A stretch of DNA of 33,117 nucleotides from Acidimicrobiales bacterium (GTDB taxonomy: Bacteria; Actinomycetota; Acidimicrobiia; Acidimicrobiales; Poriferisodalaceae): NCBI GenBank assembly GCA_030743005.1, contig JASLTG010000002.1, positions 1 through 33,117 of the forward strand, in the 5' to 3' direction. The translations under genes and the position numbers were made by a program. Below the pieces are notes generated by a model that was not told the DNA's origin, did no database searches, and worked only from the letters and a program-made list of their open reading frames with translations. Shown piece after piece: positions 25,421 to 31,498 of this stretch (positions are counted from its first letter, which is position 1; each line of letters begins with the position of its first letter).

Positions 25421-26206
25421 ATGGAGATAAACCTCAAGGACCATAGAGCGCTCATAACTGGTGGAAGTAGAGGCTTGGGTCGCGCCATGGCTGAATCGTT
25501 CGCTCTTGCGGGGGCAGACGTCGTGATCGTCGCTCGAGAGTCGGACGTTTTGGATGAGACCTGTTCATCACTGGCAGCTATTCGTCCCTCGGGGAAGTTT
25601 TTGGGGATTTCCGCTGACATCAGTGACGTGGGAGAAGTTGAACGAGCCCATACTGAGGCAGTTTCCTTTTTGGGTCCAGTCGACATCCTCGTCAACAACG
25701 CGGGCACCTCAAACGCCAAACCATTTCTCGAGGTCAGTGCTCAAGACTGGCTCGACGATTTCAATCTCAAATTTTTCTCCGCCGCTCAGCTATGCCGGCT
25801 CTGCATACCTGATATGCGCGAACAAGGTTGGGGCAGAATTATCAATACTTTGAATTCGGCTGCAAAAGCGCCGAGCGCCGCTAGTTGCCCAACTTCAGTC
25901 GCTCGCGCTGCTGGGATGGCCATGACAAAAGCCTTGGCCTCCGAATTCGCGTCTGACGGAGTTTTGGTAAACGCGCTGAACACAGGCTTTCTAGTGAGCC
26001 ATCAGTGGGTGACCCGTTGGCAGAGTGAACATCCCGATAAGACGTTTGAAGAGTTCACTGAAATGATTGGCACCAAAATTCCGATGGGTCGGATGGGCGA
26101 AGCACAGGAATTCGCGAATCTGGCACTTTTCTTGGCGAGCGACGCTGCTTCCTATCTGACCGGAGCTTCGATAAACATCGATGGCGGACTAACGCCTGTT
26201 GTTTGA
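25421..26206 (+). CDS. SDR-family protein with non-canonical active site
   Basis: 261 residues with a complete SDR scaffold: TGGSRGLGRAM (13-23), DISDV, VNNAGTSN (91-98) and C-terminal INIDGGLTPV. The usual YxxxK is replaced by Thr158-Ser-Val-Ala-Arg162 (CPTSVARAAGMAMTKALA), and the Ser position falls on or beside Asn145/Ser146. Either it belongs to an atypical SDR subgroup with a different proton relay, or it has lost oxidoreductase activity. It follows the thioesterase gene by 32 bp on the same strand. ATG 25421 has AGG 8 nt upstream. Confidence 0.9.
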   Translation: MEINLKDHRALITGGSRGLGRAMAESFALAGADVVIVARESDVLDETCSSLAAIRPSGKFLGISADISDVGEVERAHTEAVSFLGPVDILVNNAGTSNAKPFLEVSAQDWLDDFNLKFFSAAQLCRLCIPDMREQGWGRIINTLNSAAKAPSAASCPTSVARAAGMAMTKALASEFASDGVLVNALNTGFLVSHQWVTRWQSEHPDKTFEEFTEMIGTKIPMGRMGEAQEFANLALFLASDAASYLTGASINIDGGLTPVV

Positions 26207-26240
26207 CGCACGCAATCTGGTCCGCGGCTGATATTGGTCG

Positions 26241-26657
26241 TTAGGATTCGTCATTTGTAAGGCGGGCCAGAGACTCATTGAGATCAGCGGGAGGTCTCGT
26301 TGGCTTCCCGCTGGCATCGCAAACACCGAGGGTAACTTCAGATTCAACGAGGGTTCGATTATCGTTTGCTCTCAGAATTTGTTGTTTCCATGTTGAGCTG
26401 ACTCGTTTCATCTCGTCGATATAAGTTTCAACGATGAGGGAATCGCGGGCTGTGGCTGGTTCGCGAAACTTCACTTCGAGCTTCGTCACCACTATCTGTA
26501 AACCTCGTTCACTCAGATCCGACAACGACATTTCTATGTCGTCGAGGGCTACACAACGCGCCGCTTCGAAATACGCGATGTAGGCCGCATGATTGACATG
26601 GTTGTAGGGGTCAAGTTCCCCGAACCGAGGAATGATTGTTGTTCGATGCGCAGGCAT
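26241..26657 (-). CDS. 4HBT/YbgC-like hotdog thioesterase
   Basis: 138 residues. The catalytic region RFGELDPYNHVNHAAYIAYFEAAR (from about 11) carries the Asp and N-H-x-x-Y pattern of 4-hydroxybenzoyl-CoA thioesterase/YbgC proteins. The rest follows the single hotdog pattern (EVKFREPATARDSLIVETYI). It hydrolyses an acyl-CoA or acyl-ACP of unknown chain. It is last in a same-strand set after the LLM and YbaK genes (49-bp gap) and convergent with the SDR gene (34-bp gap, in which I see no clear hairpin). Confidence 0.88.
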   Translation of the reverse strand: MPAHRTTIIPRFGELDPYNHVNHAAYIAYFEAARCVALDDIEMSLSDLSERGLQIVVTKLEVKFREPATARDSLIVETYIDEMKRVSSTWKQQILRANDNRTLVESEVTLGVCDASGKPTRPPADLNESLARLTNDES

Positions 26658-26706
26658 ATGCAGACATTAGAACGGGAAGGGCAGCGACGTATAAGCAGTC
26701 ATCTAT

Positions 26707-27177
26707 TCACTTAACAAATTCGGTGATTTCTCCTCCACTAAGACGTTCAAGCTGCGCTGTTTGGAGGGCAAAAACTGTATCTGGGGTACCCGCTGCTCCC
26801 CATGCGATTTCATAACGATAAATGCTTTGATCGACGAAGCATGAAAGCTGCTTCAAATGCCCGAAAGGCGGCACTCCACCTATGGAAAACCCGGTGGCTG
26901 TACGAACTAATTCGGCGTCTGCTTTCCCTATATTGCCGCCACACAGAAGTCCCAATGCTTCGGTATCCACCTGTTGATCACCGGCCGTTAACGCTAAAAC
27001 TGGCTGTCCATCACATTCAAAGATCAGTGACTTGATGATCTGACCCAATTCGCAGTCCAAAGCAGTCGCTGCCTGGATAGCCGTTCGGGTGTCTTCCGGA
27101 AATCGAACGATCTCTGGTTCGACGCCTAAGAGGGCGGCAGCTGAACTGAATCGTTCATTCGCTGTGATCCGACTCAT
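26707..27177 (-). CDS. YbaK/EbsC family aminoacyl-tRNA deacylase
   Basis: 156 residues of the INS/YbaK domain family, which clears mischarged tRNAs such as Cys-tRNA(Pro). The conserved Lys49 sits in GQIIKSLIFECDG, followed by PVLALTAGDQQVD. The glycine-rich loop GGVPPFGH (100-107) is present. It stands alone with no synthetase domain, like ProXp/YbaK trans-editing proteins. It begins 5 nt after the stop of the LLM oxidoreductase gene, with AAGG as the only ribosome-site candidate, so translation is probably coupled. Which tRNA it edits cannot be told. Confidence 0.93.
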   Translation of the reverse strand: MSRITANERFSSAAALLGVEPEIVRFPEDTRTAIQAATALDCELGQIIKSLIFECDGQPVLALTAGDQQVDTEALGLLCGGNIGKADAELVRTATGFSIGGVPPFGHLKQLSCFVDQSIYRYEIAWGAAGTPDTVFALQTAQLERLSGGEITEFVK

Positions 27178-27182
27178 CGGCC

Positions 27183-28232
27183 TTACTCAGCCCAGGCTTT
27201 TACTTTTTCGATCACTTCGAGAGGATTCTCTGTGTCGGCAGGAATATCGATGTTGAGGTACGTGACCCCAACTTCTTTGTATACCTCGATGCGTTCACGA
27301 ACTCTGCCTTCGTCGCCCGTCAAGCTTGCCCGATCAACGTAATCATCGGGCACCTTGGCAAACGCTTCATCTCTCTTACCACTCAAGAAAAGGTCCTGAA
27401 TTTCTTCTGCCTCTTGTTCATAGCCATAACGTTTGAACAAGTCGTTATAGAAGTTCTGGTCACGGGCGCCCATTCCTCCTACATAAAATCCGGTGTTGTC
27501 TCGCACAGCTTTTCGGGCTGCGTCAACATGTGCTCCGTCACCTAAGGCGACAGTTCCACCTGCAACGATGCCCAAGTCACCTAGATCAGCTGATCTCTTT
27601 TCCTTACCAGCGTGAAGAGCATCACCCCACACGTCGTGAAATTTTTCCGGTAGGAAATGGATCGGTTGCCATATGTTCGCGAGCTCTGCTGTCATCTCAA
27701 CGTTCTTGGGTCCAATCGACGCCACCGCAATAGGTATGTCTTGGCGATAGGGCTTACACATGAGCTTCAGCGGTTTTCCTAAGCCCGTGCCTTCTCCGTC
27801 AGCCAATGGGAGATTGAAAGCCCGCCCTTCGTGTTCAACTTTGTCACCTGACCAGACTTTGCGACAGATTTCGATCACGTCTCGAGTCATTCCCAGCGGC
27901 TTCTTAAACGCAACCCCGTGCCAGCCTTCTATGACCTGAGGGCCTGATGTTCCCAGCCCCAACACAAATCGTCCTTCGGACAGCGTGTCTATGGTGATAG
28001 CAGTTTGAGCGATTAGGGCAGGACTTCGCGAATAGACGGGCAAGATTCCGGTCATAAGCTTGATGGTTTTAGTTTGTCCAGCCACAAACGCAAGAGTGGA
28101 CACGAGATCGTAACCATAAATCTCACCGCCCCAAACGAGGTCAACACCTGCGCTTTCGAGGTTTTGGACGTGACGGGCCAAGCCATTGGGGTCGAGGCTT
28201 GCTCCGGTACCTATAACCATTGAGATTTGCAT
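27183..28232 (-). CDS. LLM class F420-dependent oxidoreductase
   Basis: 349 residues with luciferase-like TIM-barrel signatures: ESAGVDLVWGGEIYGYDLVSTL, LMTGILPVYSRSPALIAQTA, TLSEGRFVLGLGTSGPQVIEGWHG and IPIAVASIGPKNVEMTAELA. The GTSGPQVIEGWHG segment is characteristic of the F420-linked LLM oxidoreductases of Actinobacteria. It would transfer hydride or oxygenate a small substrate with reduced F420, in the cytoplasm. ATG 28232 has AGGA 8 nt upstream. It is first in a minus-strand set and divergent from the second acyl-CoA dehydrogenase gene across 111 bp, where both promoters probably lie. Confidence 0.93.
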   Translation of the reverse strand: MQISMVIGTGASLDPNGLARHVQNLESAGVDLVWGGEIYGYDLVSTLAFVAGQTKTIKLMTGILPVYSRSPALIAQTAITIDTLSEGRFVLGLGTSGPQVIEGWHGVAFKKPLGMTRDVIEICRKVWSGDKVEHEGRAFNLPLADGEGTGLGKPLKLMCKPYRQDIPIAVASIGPKNVEMTAELANIWQPIHFLPEKFHDVWGDALHAGKEKRSADLGDLGIVAGGTVALGDGAHVDAARKAVRDNTGFYVGGMGARDQNFYNDLFKRYGYEQEAEEIQDLFLSGKRDEAFAKVPDDYVDRASLTGDEGRVRERIEVYKEVGVTYLNIDIPADTENPLEVIEKVKAWAE

Positions 28233-28330
28233 AGAAATAATCCTGTCGATTGAGCCTAATTATCGAGTTTGAGTTGCCCGATGGGGCATGAACTCACCTT
28301 GGATAGTAGGAAATAGATGGCCCCAATGCG

Positions 28331-28336
28331 AAAGGG
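28331..28336 (+). promoter_or_regulatory. Ribosome binding site of acyl-CoA dehydrogenase
   Basis: AAAGGG lies 7 nt before ATG 28344 and decides that start over the in-frame ATG at 28317. Confidence 0.65.
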
Positions 28337-28343
28337 AATCGTT

Positions 28344-29507
28344 ATGACCGATATTGATGTTGCAAACGAGATGATTTCAGCACTGAAAAATTGGGTCGAG
28401 GCGGAGGTAATTCCGAATGCATCCGACTTCGAACTGCCAGATAAATACCCGACCGATATGGCGCTACAGATGGAAGATTTCGGCCTTTTCGGAGCGACAA
28501 TCCCCTCTGAGTACGGGGGACTCGATCTAGACAACATGACCTATGCACGCGTGATTGAGGAACTATCGAGAGGCTGGATGTCTCTCGCTGGGATCATCAA
28601 TAGCCATTTGATATGTGCGAAGCTAATCAGCAAATTTGGTTCCGAAGAACAAAAGAAACGATGGCTTCCATCAATGGCCACCGGCAAGTTGCGTGGCTGC
28701 TTTTCGCTATCAGAACCCGATAGCGGTTCCGATGCTGCTGCGCTGCGTTGTCGAGCCGAACGTGACGGCGGCGAGTGGGTCATTAACGGCACCAAGATGT
28801 GGGTTACTAATGGCGAAAGGGCGGGAGTTGTGGCGCTCCTGGCCCGTGTTCCCGATGAGGATGGCACCCAGGCTGGTGGGATTACGTGTTTCATTGTCGA
28901 GAAGTCTCCTGGGAAGCAAAGTGGTGGGATAAGTATCAGTCGCAAGATCGACAAGCTCGGCTATCGAGGCCTTGAGACAGTCGAAATGTCTTACGACGAT
29001 CATCGTTTGGGTCATGATCAACTATTAGGCGGAGAGGACGGCATCGGGAACGGACTTCGGTGGGCTTTGTCTGCTTTGGAGCTCGGCAGGATAAATGTTG
29101 CTGCGCGAGGTGTAGGGGTCGCGCAAGCCTCATATGACGCTGCCTTGTCGTATGCCAAAGAACGTGAGGCGTTCGGCCGGCCTATCAGTCAACACCAGGC
29201 GATCGCCTTCAAGTTGGCAGAAATGGCAACGAAACTAGAAGCCGCTCGCCTCCTTACCTACGAGGCCGCACGAAAGGCGGACGCAGGTGAACGCGTCGAT
29301 TTGGCTGCCGGGATGGCCAAACTCTTTGCCTCTGAGACGGCCAGCGAGTTGGCTCTAGATGCTATGAGAATTCATGGTGGGAACGGTTACAGCACTGAAT
29401 ACCCAGTTGAGCGTTATTACCGAGATGCACCGCTAATGATTATCGGTGAAGGCACCAGTGAGATCCAAAAGTTGGTCATCAGTCGAGCCTTGTTAGCTGA
29501 CGATTAA
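28344..29507 (+). CDS. Acyl-CoA dehydrogenase
   Basis: 387 residues, short/medium-chain type FAD enzyme performing alpha,beta-dehydrogenation. Segments: GLFGATIPSEYGGLDLDNMTYA, CFSLSEPDSGSDAAALRCRAERDG (flavin), WVINGTKMWVTNGERAG, SYAKEREAFGRPISQHQAIAFKLAEMA, RIHGGNGYSTEYPVERYYRD and IIGEGTSEIQKLVISRALL. The Glu before GTS matches the catalytic base position of medium-chain enzymes, unlike the other dehydrogenase in this window. ATG 28344 is chosen from its ribosome site. It is a single-gene unit followed by a strong hairpin at 29519-29550. Confidence 0.94.
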   Translation: MTDIDVANEMISALKNWVEAEVIPNASDFELPDKYPTDMALQMEDFGLFGATIPSEYGGLDLDNMTYARVIEELSRGWMSLAGIINSHLICAKLISKFGSEEQKKRWLPSMATGKLRGCFSLSEPDSGSDAAALRCRAERDGGEWVINGTKMWVTNGERAGVVALLARVPDEDGTQAGGITCFIVEKSPGKQSGGISISRKIDKLGYRGLETVEMSYDDHRLGHDQLLGGEDGIGNGLRWALSALELGRINVAARGVGVAQASYDAALSYAKEREAFGRPISQHQAIAFKLAEMATKLEAARLLTYEAARKADAGERVDLAAGMAKLFASETASELALDAMRIHGGNGYSTEYPVERYYRDAPLMIIGEGTSEIQKLVISRALLADD

Positions 29508-29518
29508 CCCAAAAACTG

Positions 29519-29550
29519 AAGGGCCGCCGGGAAGTTCCCCGGCGGCCCTT
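29519..29550. terminator. Bidirectional rho-independent terminator
   Basis: A 13-bp perfect stem (arms 29519-29531 and 29538-29550, core GGGCCGCCGGG/CCCGGCGGCCC) with a 6-nt loop. On the minus strand it is followed by TTCAGTTTTT, so it should end the first binding-protein transcript. On the plus strand only a short T run follows, but it may also stop the acyl-CoA dehydrogenase transcript. Confidence 0.88.
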
Positions 29551-29595
29551 TCAAAAGCGTCCAATTATTTCAAACGCTGACGGTGGTTAGAACCT

Positions 29596-31239
29596 TTATC
29601 GGCAACCACCGTTGTCTTTGTCCCAAGCGCAGTTAGGCGAGGCACCATTTGCGTCAACAACGTCGCCGACCATGTTCCAGGTTTGCTCGGTTGCATCGAA
29701 CTGGCTGAAGTCTGAACCTTCAACGAAGTATCCGTCGACTGCACCGTTCATTGCAGTCGTGATTCCGTCAAGCGTCATCGGGGCATAAATGTCGATGTTT
29801 CGGACAGCCAAGATGAAGTTGGTCCTGGTCAAACCGCCGGGCAGTTCCGCTGCGACTCGCATGGCTTCGGCGTGTGGGTACCCATAGGCATAACCGATTC
29901 CATATAGCGAAATTGCAGGGTCGAGTCCACCATCCGCAAGGTTTTCATTGACGAACTTGATGAATGGTTCGTCGATGTGCTTCGGGTCAGTGGTGTCTTT
30001 ACCGCCGCCACCAACAATCCACCATTCGTCAGCTGCCATTCCGGCAGGAGCCATATATGCGGCGATGCCTTTACATACAGATGGCGTGAATGCGACGAGG
30101 AGGTCTTCCAGCAAGCCTGCTGCTTCGACTTCCTGAATCGCCAACAAGCATGGGTTACCTGCGGTCATTGAGATGAACACGTCAGGCTCAAATGCTGCGA
30201 TGGTGGTGACTTCGTTGGTCAGTGTCGGAGCTGCTGGGTCATGTCGAACCGGCAGATATTCTGCTACTACATCCGGGTTACCCTCAGCGTAGGCGTCGAA
30301 TCCCAACTCGTAGGCAAGACCGAAGTCGTTGTCCATGACCAGGCCAGCGACCTTCACTGGAAGGTGGTCAGCGAGGTTGGACTTGATCCATGTGCCCCAA
30401 AGGATGGCTTCTGTCGAGTAGGACAACTGAAGTCCAGTGGTCCATGGGTGGTTAACAGGATCACCCCAAGCAGGGTGTCCGGTCATAACGAACGGATGCG
30501 GGATGCATTCGTCGTTGATCTTGTCGTACACGGCCAGCGTGTTCGGTGACCCAAGTGTCAGGAGCGTGAACACGTTCTCTGATTCGATCAGTTCGTCGAT
30601 GAATTCAATGGTCTGAGCCGCTACATAGCCATCATCCTTAACGAGGAGTGTTACGTCTCGTCCGGCGATACCGCCATTCGCGTTGATCCACTGTAGGTAG
30701 TTATCCCAGCCAACGGCGATGTTGCCGTATGCAGCGAGGTTCCCTGACTGTGCGGTGGTGTGACCGATACGGATTTCGCTGTCAGTTACGCCACCAGTGT
30801 TACTCCAGTCTGCTGGGCAATCACCTATGTTGATTTCGAATCCTTCTGGACCTCGGAGAATGTCATCGTCACCGACACCCCATTCGCCGGCATCCATTTT
30901 CGCCGTAATCTTGTCAATCATCTTCTGCCGGTTATAGGCAGCTTCTTCCCAGATGCCCTCAAGTGTGCTCCGATCAAAAGTGGGAGCATCTTCATCGACT
31001 GCTTCCTCTTCGCCGTCACCTTCTATCGCTTTCTCAGCAGCATCCTGAGATAGGCCGCCACCAATAGAGGTGTCTTCTTCTTCTTCTTCACCTCCATCGT
31101 CGCTGTGAGCAGCAGTTGTATCCGATTCGGAACTACTACTTGATGAATCTCCGTCATCACTGCTTCCACACGCTGCCGCAACCATTGCGAAAGCGAAGAG
31201 AACAGCGAGGAGACGTAAAAGATTACGTCGGATGCCCAT
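29596..31239 (-). CDS. Branched-chain amino acid-type ABC substrate-binding lipoprotein
   Basis: 547 residues. The signal peptide ends in a lipobox AAAC with Cys24, followed by a Ser/Asp/Glu-rich linker to about residue 80. An unusual conserved segment (DAPTFDRSTLEGIWEEAAYN through IGDCPADW) precedes the Peripla_BP_6/LivK-type fold, which begins at EIRIGHTTAQSGNLAAYG. Further fold marks are DGYVAAQTIEFIDELI, LGSPNTLAVYDKIND and VMDNDFGLAYELGFDAY. It is lipid-anchored and should deliver a ligand to an ABC importer of the Liv/urea family. Permease and ATPase genes are not in the window. ATG 31239 has GAGGGGGAG at 31246-31254. It closely resembles the next gene upstream, so it is a tandem duplicate. 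Confidence 0.92.
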   Translation of the reverse strand: MGIRRNLLRLLAVLFAFAMVAAACGSSDDGDSSSSSSESDTTAAHSDDGGEEEEEDTSIGGGLSQDAAEKAIEGDGEEEAVDEDAPTFDRSTLEGIWEEAAYNRQKMIDKITAKMDAGEWGVGDDDILRGPEGFEINIGDCPADWSNTGGVTDSEIRIGHTTAQSGNLAAYGNIAVGWDNYLQWINANGGIAGRDVTLLVKDDGYVAAQTIEFIDELIESENVFTLLTLGSPNTLAVYDKINDECIPHPFVMTGHPAWGDPVNHPWTTGLQLSYSTEAILWGTWIKSNLADHLPVKVAGLVMDNDFGLAYELGFDAYAEGNPDVVAEYLPVRHDPAAPTLTNEVTTIAAFEPDVFISMTAGNPCLLAIQEVEAAGLLEDLLVAFTPSVCKGIAAYMAPAGMAADEWWIVGGGGKDTTDPKHIDEPFIKFVNENLADGGLDPAISLYGIGYAYGYPHAEAMRVAAELPGGLTRTNFILAVRNIDIYAPMTLDGITTAMNGAVDGYFVEGSDFSQFDATEQTWNMVGDVVDANGASPNCAWDKDNGGCR

Positions 31240-31245
31240 TTGGCA

Positions 31246-31254
31246 CTCCCCCTC
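31246..31254 (-). promoter_or_regulatory. Ribosome binding site of first binding-protein gene
   Basis: Minus-strand GAGGGGGAG, ending 6 nt before ATG 31239; close to the consensus and likely to give strong translation. Confidence 0.7.
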
Positions 31255-31381
31255 TTAATTTGAGTTTGAATTGATGCAAGACCGCCCCTAACGGCTGCCC
31301 AGACGAACGCTCTTAAAGTTCGTTGTCCGGACTTTAGGCGGAACTTCGGTGGTCGTCACGCTGAACTGGGCAAGATGAGAA

Positions 31382-31400
31382 ATTGCAATCTTTCTGCAAT
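31382..31400. repeat. Short inverted repeat upstream of binding-protein gene
   Basis: ATTGCA (31382-31387) and TGCAAT (31395-31400) form a dyad with a 7-nt spacer, 143 nt before the first binding-protein start. It could be an operator or chance; nothing else supports it. Confidence 0.3.
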
Positions 31401-31414
31401 GCTCCAACAAAACG

Positions 31415-31446
31415 AAGGACCGCCGGGCTTGTGCCCGGCGGTCCTT
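31415..31446. terminator. Rho-independent terminator after second binding-protein gene
   Basis: A 14-bp perfect stem (arms 31415-31428 and 31433-31446, core GGACCGCCGGGC) with loop TTGT. On the minus strand it is followed by CGTTTTGTT. It lies 52 nt after the stop of the upstream paralogue and before the promoter region of the downstream one. It closely resembles the hairpin at 29519-29550. Confidence 0.88.
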
Positions 31447-31462
31447 GCGGTATTCGACGTCT

Positions 31463-31480
31463 CATGGCCAGTTGGCCATG
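31463..31480. repeat. Perfect 18-bp palindrome between stop codon and terminator
   Basis: CATGGCCA and TGGCCATG separated by GT. It lies 18 nt after the stop of the second binding-protein gene and 16 nt before the terminator stem on the transcribed strand. It could form a small hairpin or be a protein-binding site; the role is unknown. Confidence 0.5.
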
Positions 31481-31498
31481 TTGGTCTGCGTTAACTAA

